A stretch of DNA of 64,000 bases from Flavicella sediminum (GCF_006381105.1 NZ_VDET01000002.1:1091578-1155577), one strand, 5' to 3'; positions 1 to 9,816 are shown, counted from the first letter of the stretch. Made by a program: numbers and translations. The notes: generated by a model from the letters alone, not told the origin.

Positions 1-155
1 CTGCCTGTAATAATATTCAAAATAGAGGTTTTCCCCGTACCGTTTTTTGCGACAAAAGCTACTTTTTGGCCTTTGTTAATTCCAAAAGAAATATTGTCAA
101 ACAACACGCGTTCTCCATATGCTTTGGAGATATTTTCTACTGATAAGTAATTCAT
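1..155 (-). CDS. ABC-F family ATP-binding protein (N-terminal fragment)
   Basis: Only the first 51 codons are in the window; the gene runs off the left edge. The start is the ATG at 155. The visible part is the beginning of an ABC ATPase domain: a short beta strand ending in NISKAYG, then the Walker A motif NGTGKTS about 39-45 residues in. The start 'MNYLSVENISKAYGERVLF' is characteristic of ABC-F proteins (Uup/YdiF/EttA type), which act on ribosomes or nucleic acids and have no membrane domain. It is divergent from the oligopeptide ABC gene at 284. A transporter ATPase cannot be fully excluded from so short a piece. Confidence 0.75.
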   Translation of the reverse strand, partial: MNYLSVENISKAYGERVLFDNISFGINKGQKVAFVAKNGTGKTSILNIITG

Positions 156-283
156 TTAATTTGTATTAAGCTTTGATATAGGTATTCCTTGCAAAGAAAC
201 GATTATTTCATTTATCAATACTGCTAGAAATTCGATTTAAATAACATAAATTGCATACCCAATACAATTTGCCTCAATTTTTC

Positions 284-1969
284 ATGGAACAAGCACTTTT
301 AAAGATAGAAAACCTTCATATTTCTTTTCCTTCTAAAAAAGAAGAAAACAAAGTAATTCATGGGATTTCTTTCGAATTAAATTCCAATGAAATATTGGGA
401 ATTGTAGGAGAATCAGGAAGTGGAAAATCTGTTTCATCCTTGGCTGTTTTAGGCTTGCTTCCTAAGGCAACAAAAATAGAAGGTGCTATTACTTTTGAAG
501 GAAAATCGCTTTGTAAACTTTCCAACAAGGAATTTCGAAAAATTAGAGGTAATGAAATCTCCATGATTTTTCAAGAACCTATGAGTTCTTTAAATCCCAG
601 TATGACTTGCGGAGAACAAGTTTTAGAAGTGCTATTACAACACACAAAACTTTCAAAAAAAGAAGCTAAACAGGAAGTCATTCAACTTTTTGAAAAAGTA
701 AAATTACCAAGAGCCACCGAAATGTATGGCCAATATCCACATCAAATTTCTGGCGGACAAAAACAACGAGTTATGATTGCCATGGCCATTGCTTGTAAAC
801 CAAAAATTTTAATTGCAGATGAACCTACAACCGCCCTTGACGTTACGGTTCAAAAAGAAATAATTAAACTGCTAAAAGAATTGCAACAAGAAACCGAAAT
901 GAGCATTTTGTTTATCTCTCACGATCTTTCTTTGGTTTCTGAAATTTGCAACCGTGTAGTGGTTATGTACCAAGGAAATATTGTGGAACAAGGAAATGCT
1001 TTGGAACTTTTTCACAATCCAAAAGACAATTACACCAAAGCCTTAATCAAATCGAAACCCAGCCAGACAGAACGTTTAAAAACGCTGCCATCAGTTAAAG
1101 ATTTTATTGAGGGGACTTTTGATAATGATATCTATACAACTACGGAAAGAGAAGCTTTTCACGAAAAAATTTACGCAGAAAAACCCTTGTTAGAAATTAG
1201 CCAGCTTAAAAAATATTATGTTGGAAACAAAGCTTGGTGGTTTCAAAAAGAGAGTTTGGTAAAAGCCGTTGATGACATTTCTTTTAAATTGTACGAAGGA
1301 GAAACTTTAGGATTGGTTGGAGAATCGGGCTGTGGAAAATCTACTTTAGGAAGAACCATTGTTCATTTAGAAAAAGCGACAGCTGGAACAATTCATTATA
1401 ACGGACAAGACCTAACAAAACTTTCGAATGCTGAAATTAAAACACTAAGAAAAGACATTCAAATTATTTTTCAAGATCCTTTTTCTTCCTTAAATCCAAG
1501 AATTGTAGTGGGTGAAGCTATTTTAGAACCCATGATAGTTCACCAACTTTATAAAAATGACCAAGAACGCAAAGAAAAAGTTTTTGAAATTTTAGAAAAA
1601 GTAGGACTGAATAAGGAACATTATTTCCGATACCCTCATGAGTTTTCTGGCGGACAGCGCCAAAGAATTGGAATTGCTAGAACCATTGCTCTTCAACCCA
1701 AATTAATTATTTGCGATGAATCTGTTTCTGCTCTAGACGTTTCCGTACAAGCACAAGTCTTAAATTTATTAAACCAGCTTAAAGTTGATTTTGGTTTTAC
1801 CTATATCTTTATTTCACACGACTTGGCCGTTGTTAAATATATGGCCGATCAATTAGTAGTAATGAATAAAGGAAAAATAGAAGAAATTGGTGATGCCGAT
1901 GAGATTTATGCGAATCCTAATTCTGAATACACTAAAAAATTAATTGAATCAATTCCGAAGGGGAAATAA
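284..1969 (+). CDS. Oligopeptide-type ABC transporter ATPase, two fused nucleotide-binding domains
   Basis: Energises import of peptides or similar solutes by a Dpp/Opp-type ABC transporter; the permease and binding protein are not in the window. Domain 1 has Walker A GESGSGKS (residues 42-49), signature SGGQKQR (156-162) and Walker B ILIADE (175-180). Domain 2 has Walker A GESGCGKS (346-353), signature SGGQRQR (455-461) and a DES Walker B. Each half ends with the oligopeptide-type tail of about 50 residues, so the 561-residue chain is a DppD-DppF (YejF-like) fusion. I chose the ATG at 284 because the longer frame from 251 begins with TTG and adds 11 unconserved-looking residues. No clear Shine-Dalgarno. 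Confidence 0.9.
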   Translation: MEQALLKIENLHISFPSKKEENKVIHGISFELNSNEILGIVGESGSGKSVSSLAVLGLLPKATKIEGAITFEGKSLCKLSNKEFRKIRGNEISMIFQEPMSSLNPSMTCGEQVLEVLLQHTKLSKKEAKQEVIQLFEKVKLPRATEMYGQYPHQISGGQKQRVMIAMAIACKPKILIADEPTTALDVTVQKEIIKLLKELQQETEMSILFISHDLSLVSEICNRVVVMYQGNIVEQGNALELFHNPKDNYTKALIKSKPSQTERLKTLPSVKDFIEGTFDNDIYTTTEREAFHEKIYAEKPLLEISQLKKYYVGNKAWWFQKESLVKAVDDISFKLYEGETLGLVGESGCGKSTLGRTIVHLEKATAGTIHYNGQDLTKLSNAEIKTLRKDIQIIFQDPFSSLNPRIVVGEAILEPMIVHQLYKNDQERKEKVFEILEKVGLNKEHYFRYPHEFSGGQRQRIGIARTIALQPKLIICDESVSALDVSVQAQVLNLLNQLKVDFGFTYIFISHDLAVVKYMADQLVVMNKGKIEEIGDADEIYANPNSEYTKKLIESIPKGK

Positions 1970-1972
1970 AAA

Positions 1973-2002
1973 ACCCGTCAAAAATCAAAATTTTTGACGG
2001 GT
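1973..2002 (-). terminator. Strong hairpin, better placed for minus-strand transcription
   Basis: A perfect 13-bp inverted repeat (ACCCGTCAAAAAT and its complement) with a 4-nt loop lies 3 bp after the ABC gene. The T-rich tract follows it on the minus strand (TTTTTATTT). On the plus strand it is followed by GCAGAAAC. It may end minus-strand transcripts from the AraC-type gene or the remnant at 2091-2203, and weakly the ABC gene. Confidence 0.7.
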
Positions 2003-2090
2003 GCAGAAACAATTTCATAGCAATTTATTTGTTCCCCTAATTTAAAATGCATGGCATTCTAGCAATTTTATTTCTAATTATTTTAATCTC

Positions 2091-2203
2091 CTAAAACCGA
2101 TAACCAACAGAAACATCTCCTGTTAAGGTAATATCCGGAACATATTGCGCAAAAGAATGAAAACTAATAGTACAACTTGCGTCAATCTAAATTTTCTTTT
2201 CAT
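2091..2203 (-). pseudogene. Remnant of an outer-membrane beta-barrel protein gene
   Basis: On the minus strand an ATG at 2203 opens a short frame with a signal-peptide-like start (MKRKF followed by a run of V, L and I) that stops at 2123. In another frame the last codons before the TAG at 2091-2093 read AQYVPDITLTGDVSVGYRF, the look of a secreted barrel protein C-terminus ending in Phe. The two pieces overlap near a FAQ cleavage-like site, so this resembles a small OMP with most of its body deleted and the frame lost. The rest of 2003-2302 shows no other gene. The function of the parent gene is unknown; the call is an inference. Confidence 0.35.
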
Positions 2204-2302
2204 AATTTTTTTTTAACAACTGCATCAAAACTAAAAATTCAATTGAAACAAAATGTCCGAATACATCCATTTTGGATAAATTCGGACAAATTACAATAAG
2301 AT

Positions 2303-3442
2303 TTATTCGGCACTAATAATCTTTCTAAACTGGGTAGGCGTGCATTTTTCGTGTTTTTTAAAGGCTGAATAAAAAGTAGACTTTGAATTAAAACCAGATT
2401 CTAAACCAATGGCTACAATAGTATATTGCCTGTATTGAGAATTCATTAGCATTTTTTTTGCCTGCTCAACTCTAAAAAAGTTTATATAATCGGGAAAGGA
2501 TTTTTTGGCGTGTTGATTTATCAATTGTGAAAACAAACTAGTGCTTATTCCCAAATCTTTGGCCAAGCTCTCAAGAGTTATGATAGGATTTGTAAAGCTA
2601 TTGTTTTCTATTATGTAGTTTTCTATTTTTATGAATTGCTCTGTTTTTGCTTCTTTTTGACAAAGAATTAAATTTTGATCTGGCTTTTTAGACAAATTAT
2701 TTTTTTCGTTATTTCTAATTTCACTTCGCTCTTTCATCAATCGAAATTGAATAAACCCTTGATAACCGAGCCAATAAATTAAAATGGCAGAAAATAGTTT
2801 TAATGGATAATAAGCATATTTAAATTCATAATTATTTATAAAAACGGTAACAAACAAAGCTGCAACCCACATCAAATAGGTAAAACCCCCTAACTTAAAA
2901 AAACGATAAACCCAGTTTAAATTATCTAATGATTGGATTTTTAAAAACAACTGCTTCTTCTTGTAAAAAAGATAAAAAGCATAGCCAAAACTTCCAAATG
3001 AAAAAACCATGCTAACCAATTCTTCCAAAATGGTATATTTTCTAAAAAGAACATACAAATTTTCAGGATTTTGTTGCGCACTTAAATAGTAATAAACAGA
3101 TATTCTAGCCAAAATAACAAAAACAAAAATTGGCATAATAATCCTTTCAATAGGAAAACACTTTTTAGCAATTTGCAAATAATTCACTAAAAACCCATAA
3201 AAATAAACGCCAATTAAAAAGTGCCAAGGCCAATAAAAATAATTTAAAATTCCGAAATCTTTTAAAAGCGGTTTTACTCCCCAAGTTTGTAAATTACTTA
3301 AGGAAACCATCAACACCAAGAGTGTTAAATAACGCATGCTTTTTTCTTTTCCTGCTTTAGAATACAAAGCGATTCCGCAAAAGACAAAACCATGGATAGC
3401 ACTAACAATTAAAAATAAATTGAAAATATAATCTAATTCCAT
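2303..3442 (-). CDS. Membrane-anchored AraC-family transcriptional regulator
   Basis: 379 residues. The first ~230 hold seven or so hydrophobic segments separated by short charged loops, an integral membrane sensor-like module. A linker follows, then a C-terminal AraC/XylS DNA-binding domain (about 275-375) with two helix-turn-helices and the family ending CTPTQFRKI. Such 7TM-AraC proteins are common in flavobacteria and probably couple a membrane signal to a promoter; the ligand is unknown. The gene is divergent from the lipoprotein gene at 3640, and the shared 197-bp gap contains an 8-bp inverted repeat (3531-3562) that could be an operator. Start is the ATG at 3442. Confidence 0.85.
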   Translation of the reverse strand: MELDYIFNLFLIVSAIHGFVFCGIALYSKAGKEKSMRYLTLLVLMVSLSNLQTWGVKPLLKDFGILNYFYWPWHFLIGVYFYGFLVNYLQIAKKCFPIERIIMPIFVFVILARISVYYYLSAQQNPENLYVLFRKYTILEELVSMVFSFGSFGYAFYLFYKKKQLFLKIQSLDNLNWVYRFFKLGGFTYLMWVAALFVTVFINNYEFKYAYYPLKLFSAILIYWLGYQGFIQFRLMKERSEIRNNEKNNLSKKPDQNLILCQKEAKTEQFIKIENYIIENNSFTNPIITLESLAKDLGISTSLFSQLINQHAKKSFPDYINFFRVEQAKKMLMNSQYRQYTIVAIGLESGFNSKSTFYSAFKKHEKCTPTQFRKIISAE

Positions 3443-3530
3443 TTCATAGCTTTAACTTCAAAAATAACAAAAATCGAACGGAATCTATTCCTAATATCTA
3501 ACAATGCCTTTTTCTACTAAGACAGTTCTT

Positions 3531-3562
3531 ATGAATTTAACAGTTCATGCACATAAATTCAT
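3531..3562. promoter_or_regulatory. Inverted repeat in a divergent promoter region
   Basis: ATGAATTT and AAATTCAT form perfect 8-bp arms with a 16-bp spacer, between the AraC-type gene (minus) and the DUF4292 lipoprotein gene (plus). The symmetry and position suit a dimeric regulator, but no binding evidence exists; an RNA hairpin is also possible. Confidence 0.3.
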
Positions 3563-3639
3563 CCGTCAAAAAACGTATCTTGCAACCCAAATTAAAAGAT
3601 AAAAAATGTGTATACAAATCTTCTAATTTGAAATAAACA

Positions 3640-4428
3640 GTGATAAAATTACCTATTGTGAGAACCAAAATATTCTATATACTTTCTGCATTTATACTTT
3701 TCTCTTGTGGAGCAAATCGAAACTTAAAAGACCGAGCAAATGTGGTTGAAGAATCTTCAAAAAGAGTTATAAAAAACCATTATAAAAACACTTTTGATCA
3801 AGAAACTTTAAGCGCTGATTTAAAAATAAATTTCAAAAAAGGGGGAAGCTCAAAAAGTATTTCTATGAGTTTGAAATTACAAAAGGATGAAACAATTTTA
3901 TTGAACGGTTCTTTTTTCGGGTTTTCCATTTTAAAAGCCTTAATTACTCCAGACCGAGTGAGCTATTATATAAAACCTACCAAAACCTATTACGATGGTG
4001 ATTTTAGCAGTTTAAGTAAATTGCTAGGAACCGATGTAAATTACGAAATGGTACAAAATCTTCTTTTGGGTGATGCCATTGTAAAACTAAATGCTACAGA
4101 TTATGATTCAACATTAGACCAACAAGCGCATTTGTTAACTCCCAAACAACCCAATGAATTGGCTAAAATATTTTTCTGGGTACACCCTTTAAATTACAAA
4201 ATTGAAAAGCAAGAAGTGATCAGCAATGAAAAAAATGGTTTCCTGACTATTAACTATGAAGACTTTCAAAACATAAATGGAACTTCCATTCCTGGAGCGA
4301 TCTCAATTCAAGCCAAAAACGACAAAAACAACGCTAGTATTCATCTAGATTACAAATCGATAGAATTAAACAAAAAATTATCGTTTCCCTATAAAATTCC
4401 AAGCGGATACAAAAGAATCGAAAAATAA
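3640..4428 (+). CDS. DUF4292 family lipoprotein
   Basis: 262 residues. The N-terminus has a lipoprotein signal peptide with the lipobox LFSC (Cys23), so the protein should be anchored in the envelope. The rest is a beta-rich domain of the DUF4292 type, reminiscent of the LolA/LolB fold, seen almost always in Bacteroidota just before an EnvC-like gene. Its stop overlaps the next ATG by one base, so the two are translationally coupled and probably work together at the cell wall or outer membrane. The frame begins with GTG at 3640; a second GTG at 3658 is an alternative start that still leaves a usable signal peptide. Confidence 0.8.
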   Translation: MIKLPIVRTKIFYILSAFILFSCGANRNLKDRANVVEESSKRVIKNHYKNTFDQETLSADLKINFKKGGSSKSISMSLKLQKDETILLNGSFFGFSILKALITPDRVSYYIKPTKTYYDGDFSSLSKLLGTDVNYEMVQNLLLGDAIVKLNATDYDSTLDQQAHLLTPKQPNELAKIFFWVHPLNYKIEKQEVISNEKNGFLTINYEDFQNINGTSIPGAISIQAKNDKNNASIHLDYKSIELNKKLSFPYKIPSGYKRIEK

Positions 4429-5693
4429 TGCAAAAAACAGCTTTCCTTTTATCTTCTTTTAACCCAACTAAAAATTTAGGTTTTATCAAATACCTCCTGC
4501 TTTTTTTATTCGTTTTTTCGACCGCAGCAAATTACGCACAATCTACGAGTCAGAAAACTCTTGAAAAAAAGAGAACGCAGTTACAAGAAGAAATAAAAAA
4601 AATAAACTCGCTGTTATTCAACACCAAAAAGGAAGAAAAAAACCTTTTAGAACACGTTAATGATTTAAAACAAAAAATAAATGTTCGTTCAAAATTAATT
4701 GCCACTATCGATAAGCAGGCGGATAATTTAAACGCCAAAATCAATAGCAATTCTAAAAAAATAAAAAGCCTTAACAAAGATCTTGATGTACTGAAAGAAG
4801 ATTACGCCAATATGATTTACAAATCCTACAAAAGTAAATCTTTGCAAAGCAGAATGATGTTTTTGTTTTCTTCAGACAATTTTTTACAAGCTTACAAACG
4901 TATAAAGTATATGGACCAATATACAGATTACAGAAAAAAGCAAGGAGAAGAAATAGCAAAAAAAACCAAAGAAATTGAAATCTTAAACGAGTCTTTAAAA
5001 GTTCAACAACAAGAAAAAGAAGCTTTAGTTATAGAACACAGGGAAGAACAAGCAATTATTGAACAAGACAAAAAAGAACAAGAAGTACTTGTTAAAAAAG
5101 TAAAATCTAAAGGAAATAAATACCTCGCAGAAATAAAAGCAAAACAAAAAGAAGAACGAAAAATAGATGCGCAAATTGAAAAGCTAATCCGCGAAGCTAT
5201 TGCTGCCTCTAAAAAGAAAAGTAGTACAAATACCACAAAAGGATTCTTTTTAACCCCAGAAGCCAAAGCCTTAGCCTCAAAATTCACTTCAAACAAAGGA
5301 AAACTTCCTTGGCCGGTAATCAATGCCTTGGTGGTACGTGATTTTGGTAAAATAGCTAGTAAAATTTATAGTGGTATATACCACCAAAGTAACGGAATAC
5401 ATATTGCCACAAACAATGGAGCAAGCGCCAAAGCAATTTTTGAAGGAACTGTATTAGCCATACAAATGGATACAAGCGGCTTAAAAACTGTCATGATTCA
5501 GCACGGTAATTATATTTCCATTTACAAAGGCCTAGATACCGTAACTATCCAAAAAGGAGACCGCGTAAATGTCAACCAATCACTAGGTAAAATTCACACC
5601 GACAAAGTAACCGGTAAAACCATTTTAAAATTTCAAATATGGAAGGACAATATGACCAAAGAAAATCCTAAATACTGGTTGCTGCGTTTGTAA
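4428..5693 (+). CDS. EnvC-like murein hydrolase activator (coiled coil plus M23 domain)
   Basis: 421 residues. A signal peptide (ending near ANYAQ) leads into a long charged coiled coil (about 45-270), then a C-terminal M23/LytM domain (about 300-421). The zinc ligands are degenerate: the place of HxxxD reads HQSNGIHIA. That suggests a regulator of amidases, like EnvC in cell division, rather than an active endopeptidase. It is the second gene of the pair with the DUF4292 lipoprotein (1-nt overlap). It ends tail-to-tail, 9 nt from the thioesterase gene, with no obvious terminator hairpin between them. Confidence 0.85.
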   Translation: MQKTAFLLSSFNPTKNLGFIKYLLLFLFVFSTAANYAQSTSQKTLEKKRTQLQEEIKKINSLLFNTKKEEKNLLEHVNDLKQKINVRSKLIATIDKQADNLNAKINSNSKKIKSLNKDLDVLKEDYANMIYKSYKSKSLQSRMMFLFSSDNFLQAYKRIKYMDQYTDYRKKQGEEIAKKTKEIEILNESLKVQQQEKEALVIEHREEQAIIEQDKKEQEVLVKKVKSKGNKYLAEIKAKQKEERKIDAQIEKLIREAIAASKKKSSTNTTKGFFLTPEAKALASKFTSNKGKLPWPVINALVVRDFGKIASKIYSGIYHQSNGIHIATNNGASAKAIFEGTVLAIQMDTSGLKTVMIQHGNYISIYKGLDTVTIQKGDRVNVNQSLGKIHTDKVTGKTILKFQIWKDNMTKENPKYWLLRL

Positions 5694-5702
5694 TCTCCCC
5701 TC

Positions 5703-6221
5703 CTATTCAAACAAAGATTTTAATTCTGTTGCATTTTTAGGACTTAATTTCCCTGAAAGCACCAAACTTAGTTGACGCCTTCTTAAAGCCGCCTCATAGC
5801 GTTGTTTTTCTAGCTCTGTTTCTGGCACCAACTCAGGAATAGCAATGGGTTTTCTATGTTCATCTACCGCTACAAACGTATAAATTCCTTCATTTACCTT
5901 TGTTTTTTTTCTAGAAGTTCTATCTTCTATCCAAACATCAGCATACACTTCCATAGAAGTAGAAAAAGCTCTTGAAACTTTTGCCTCAATAGTAATAGTG
6001 GTTCCCAAAGGTACTGGCTTGGTAAACGCCACATGATTTACAGAAACCGTTACACAAATTGCATTTGAATGTCTTTGCGCGGCAATGCAGCAAATTCTAT
6101 CCATTCTCGATAATAACTCACCTCCAAACAAACTATCTAAGGCATTTGTGTCACTTGGCAAAACCAAATCTGTAGCAATAGAATGCGATTCTTTTGCTGC
6201 TTTGTATTTTTTTGACTCCAT
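5703..6221 (-). CDS. Acyl-CoA thioesterase, hotdog fold (YciA/BFIT type)
   Basis: 172 residues. Predicted to hydrolyse acyl-CoA thioesters in the cytoplasm. The family signature is visible: a segment with GGELLSRMDR near residue 40, then VNHVAFTKPVPLG and the strand WIEDRTS of the HotDog ACOT domain. I chose the ATG at 6221 (MESKKYKAAKES); the longer frame from 6266 starts with TTG and adds a Cys- and Phe-rich stretch unlike the family. The gene is divergent from putA; the gap contains a short palindrome CATTTACAAATG at 6301-6312. Substrate chain length cannot be read from the sequence. Confidence 0.85.
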   Translation of the reverse strand: MESKKYKAAKESHSIATDLVLPSDTNALDSLFGGELLSRMDRICCIAAQRHSNAICVTVSVNHVAFTKPVPLGTTITIEAKVSRAFSTSMEVYADVWIEDRTSRKKTKVNEGIYTFVAVDEHRKPIAIPELVPETELEKQRYEAALRRRQLSLVLSGKLSPKNATELKSLFE

Positions 6222-6413
6222 AAATTTATAAAAGAGACAAGTTACAAAATTGCCCTTTAGCAGCAAATAAAATGACTAATATTAGTCTTAGGTGAATTTG
6301 CATTTACAAATGTTAACATATTCCAATTTTCTTAGCATTTTATCAATTACATCGAATATTATTCTGTAAATTCTACCTCTTTAAGTAATGGTTCACCGAC
6401 TAACCTCAACAGT

Positions 6414-9400
6414 ATGCCCATAAAAGTCAACACAGAACAGCTTGAAAAAAGTATTGAGTTAGCCCAAATACTCCAAAAACCACAGGAACAAGCAAAATCC
6501 AACCTTTTTTCAAAAAGAATAGGCCCCTTAATTGAGAGCCCAAAATCAAAAGTATTTTTGATCCGATTGATGGATGCATCCTTCAGGTCTAAAAACCGAA
6601 AACGTATCGCATCATTTGTACTTTCCATACTAAAACGAAATTCGAACTACACAAAAGTTTTTAATCAAAAGGAGCTAATACTCATCAAGCTATTTAAATT
6701 ATTTGCACATAAAATAGCATTTATCAGCATTCCATTAATGCTGCAACAAATAAAAAAAGTCACTCGGCCTATTCTATTTTTCGTGGGCACATCTACCTTA
6801 AAAAACCATTTAAAAAACAGAAATTCTAACAACCGTACTCTAAATATAAATTTAATTGGGGAAGCTTTAATAGGGGAAGAAGAAGCCAATAGAAGAATTG
6901 AAAACTATGTTGATTTATTAAATCAAAACAACGTCAATTATATTTCCATCAAAATATCTACTATTTGTTCTTTGCTAAAACCTTTGGCCTTTAATGAAAC
7001 GGTCAATCTTTTGGTTGAAAAACTCTCCATTCTTTATACAGAAGCCCTTCGTATTGAAAAAGAAACAGGTCAGCAAAAATTTATCAATCTTGATATGGAA
7101 GAATATCGCGATTTAGAACTTACCGTTGCTACTTTTATAAACACCCTAAACAAACCTGAATTCAAACACTTAAAAGCAGGTATTGTACTACAAGCCTACC
7201 TACCCGATTCCTTTTTTGCCATGCAAGAATTACAAAATTGGGCACAAGAACGATTTAAAAATGGAGGATCTCCTGTAAAAGTACGCTTGGTAAAAGGGGC
7301 GAATTTAGAGATGGAAAGAACGGAAGCAGCCTTAGAAAATTGGCCACTTGCTCCCTACAATTCCAAATTAGAAACAGATGCCAATTACAAAAAGATGATC
7401 TGTCATTTGTTAGATCCTAAATCGGCGAATTCTTTACATGTGGGAGTGGCTTCTCACAATATTTTCGATTTGGCATTTGCCCTTCAAATTGTACAAGAAA
7501 AAAATATTGAATCTTATATAGATTTTGAAATGCTTGAAGGAATGGCCAATGAAACCGTGGCTGAACTGCTAAAGCAAAAAGTTCATATTGTTTTATATAC
7601 CCCTATTGTCAAAGAAAAAAATTACAACAGCGCTATGGCGTATTTGGTAAGAAGGCTGGATGAAGGAACTCAGCCCGGTAATTTTTTAAAAGAAGGTTTT
7701 CAGTTAAAAACAGGTTCTAAAAAATGGAATACCTTGCAACAACATTTTATAGATTCAGTTACCAAAATACCCAAAGTTCAAGAACTTCCAAACAGAAATC
7801 AGAACCGAGCAACTGACCCAATTTTACCGCAAATAGAATTTAAAAATACGCCTAATACCGACTGGACTTTAAAACAAAATAGAACCTGGATTTCAGAAAT
7901 GAAAACCCGTTGGCAAGCTCCAAACCAAATCATACAAAGTAAAATTCCAATTGTTGCCGACTTACCTGAAAAAAAACGCGAACTTTTAAAATTATCTGGA
8001 TGGAACGGCGTGGCTCCTTGGGCTTATGAACTTGCTGATTATTATGATTACAAAATGGTCATTGACGGCCAATCTTCATGGCAAGAAATAACAGCTGTAA
8101 AACGAGCTGAAATCTTAAGGGCAGCCGCTGTAGAAATAGAAAAAAACAGAGCCGATTTAATTGGTGTTGCTATTACTGAATTAGGGAAAACAGTACCAGA
8201 AATTGATGTAGAAATTTCTGAAGCCATAGATTTCGCCAATTATTATGTACAAAATTCTCTCGATCAAAATGAAATTCCTTACGAAGCTTCTGGAATAAAT
8301 TTAGTTTTATCTCCATGGAATTTTCCACTCGCCATTCCTATTGGAGGCGTGTTAGCTTCTTTAGCTGCAGGAAAAAGAGTTATTTTAAAACCCTCACAAA
8401 ATGCCGCAGCCTGTGCTTATTTAATCTCAAAATGCTTGTGGGATGCTGGAATTCCTAAAAGTGCTTTTGCCTTTTTACCTGCCAAAGAAAACACCTTAGA
8501 TCCCTTTTTAACAGACCATACCGTATTTGACGCAATTATATTAACGGGCTCAACAGATACGGCACGTTTCCTATTAGACCGCACGCCGAAGCTTAAATTA
8601 TTTGCAGAAACAGGTGGTAAAAATGCGACCATTATTACTGCCATGTCAGATCGTGAACAGGCTATAAAAAATGTAGTACAATCAGCTTTTGGAAATACAG
8701 GTCAGAAATGCTCTGCAACTTCTTTGTTAATACTAGAAGAAGAGGTTTTTCAGGATGAAAATTTTAAAGAATTATTAAGAGACTGTACAGAAAGTAAAGT
8801 CCACGGAAACCCTTGGGACTTTGCAACTGATATAGGCCCGTTGGCTGTAGAAATTTCAGACAAATTATTAAAATCCATAAAAAAAACACCTGATGAAGCT
8901 TGGTTGGTAAAGCCCAAAATTATTGGCAAATACAGTCTTACTCCAGGAATTAAGTGGGGAGTTACCACCGAGGATTATGAATATCAAAACGAACTTTTTG
9001 GACCTATCCTAGCGGTCATAAAAGCAAAAGACCTAAAAGATGCGATACACATAGCCAACGGCGTAGACTACGGATTAACGAGTGGTTTAGAAAGTCTAGC
9101 CCCCCAAGAAGTTTCGTATTGGACAGAAAACATCAAAGCAGGTAACCTATATGTAAACAGACCTACTACAGGTGCTGTTGTAGAACGGCAACCTTTTGGA
9201 GGGATTAAAGCTTCTAGTTTCGGATTTGGAATGAAAGCTGGTGGTCCAAATTATGTCTTACAATTCCTTCGAAGAAAAGAAAAATCTATATCTCCTTCAG
9301 AAATCAGTGAGGATTATAAAAAAGCATACAACACATATTTTTCCAAGTCAATTGATTATTCCAAACTAAGGGGACAACATAACAAAAACCGTTTTCTAAA

Positions 9401-9788
9401 ACCCAAAAAAATTATTATTTGCCTTGACAATCATGTCAGTTTTGAATGTGTGACCCGAGTAAAACTCATCGCTGAAATTTTAGAAGTAGCATGTGTGCTA
9501 TACACTAATGAAAGCTTCTCAAAAATCACCTATCCTTTTGAAGTAAAAAAATTGGATAATTGGCGAGAACTTTTACCAGAATTAAATCATGAAACGGTTG
9601 TAAGAGTTTTGAACTATGAACGGATTAGTGACGACTTTTTACGCATGTGCCACAATGCTTTTATACCTATTTATTCAGAAAAACCAAGCAATTATGGTCG
9701 CTATGAATTTTTAAATTATTTAAAAGAACAAAATCAATCCATTAATTACCATCGCTATGGAAATTGTATGGGCGTGAAAAGCGAATAG
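6414..9788 (+). CDS. putA: Bifunctional proline dehydrogenase / L-glutamate gamma-semialdehyde dehydrogenase
   Basis: 1124 residues, oxidising proline to glutamate in two steps. The N-terminal half (about 100-440) is the FAD-dependent PRODH barrel, with VRLVKGAN and the conserved YLVRRLDEG tail. The second half (about 530-1010) is an aldehyde dehydrogenase: catalytic Glu732 in AETGG and catalytic Cys766 in GQKCSA, with the usual 34-residue spacing. The last ~100 residues are a C-terminal extension without a recognised domain. There is no N-terminal ribbon-helix-helix, so this is not a DNA-binding trifunctional PutA. FAD, NAD+ and a membrane quinone are the expected cofactors. It stands as a single gene with its own promoter region. 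Confidence 0.95.
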   Translation: MPIKVNTEQLEKSIELAQILQKPQEQAKSNLFSKRIGPLIESPKSKVFLIRLMDASFRSKNRKRIASFVLSILKRNSNYTKVFNQKELILIKLFKLFAHKIAFISIPLMLQQIKKVTRPILFFVGTSTLKNHLKNRNSNNRTLNINLIGEALIGEEEANRRIENYVDLLNQNNVNYISIKISTICSLLKPLAFNETVNLLVEKLSILYTEALRIEKETGQQKFINLDMEEYRDLELTVATFINTLNKPEFKHLKAGIVLQAYLPDSFFAMQELQNWAQERFKNGGSPVKVRLVKGANLEMERTEAALENWPLAPYNSKLETDANYKKMICHLLDPKSANSLHVGVASHNIFDLAFALQIVQEKNIESYIDFEMLEGMANETVAELLKQKVHIVLYTPIVKEKNYNSAMAYLVRRLDEGTQPGNFLKEGFQLKTGSKKWNTLQQHFIDSVTKIPKVQELPNRNQNRATDPILPQIEFKNTPNTDWTLKQNRTWISEMKTRWQAPNQIIQSKIPIVADLPEKKRELLKLSGWNGVAPWAYELADYYDYKMVIDGQSSWQEITAVKRAEILRAAAVEIEKNRADLIGVAITELGKTVPEIDVEISEAIDFANYYVQNSLDQNEIPYEASGINLVLSPWNFPLAIPIGGVLASLAAGKRVILKPSQNAAACAYLISKCLWDAGIPKSAFAFLPAKENTLDPFLTDHTVFDAIILTGSTDTARFLLDRTPKLKLFAETGGKNATIITAMSDREQAIKNVVQSAFGNTGQKCSATSLLILEEEVFQDENFKELLRDCTESKVHGNPWDFATDIGPLAVEISDKLLKSIKKTPDEAWLVKPKIIGKYSLTPGIKWGVTTEDYEYQNELFGPILAVIKAKDLKDAIHIANGVDYGLTSGLESLAPQEVSYWTENIKAGNLYVNRPTTGAVVERQPFGGIKASSFGFGMKAGGPNYVLQFLRRKEKSISPSEISEDYKKAYNTYFSKSIDYSKLRGQHNKNRFLKPKKIIICLDNHVSFECVTRVKLIAEILEVACVLYTNESFSKITYPFEVKKLDNWRELLPELNHETVVRVLNYERISDDFLRMCHNAFIPIYSEKPSNYGRYEFLNYLKEQNQSINYHRYGNCMGVKSE

Positions 9789-9816
9789 CTGCTAAAAAAA
9801 TGCTGTAGAAATATAT

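Noticed and set aside
5003..5323. 106-codon minus-strand ORF
   Set aside because: Antisense of the charged coiled coil of the EnvC-like protein; the Ser/Phe/Cys-rich sequence is the complement of Lys/Glu codons.
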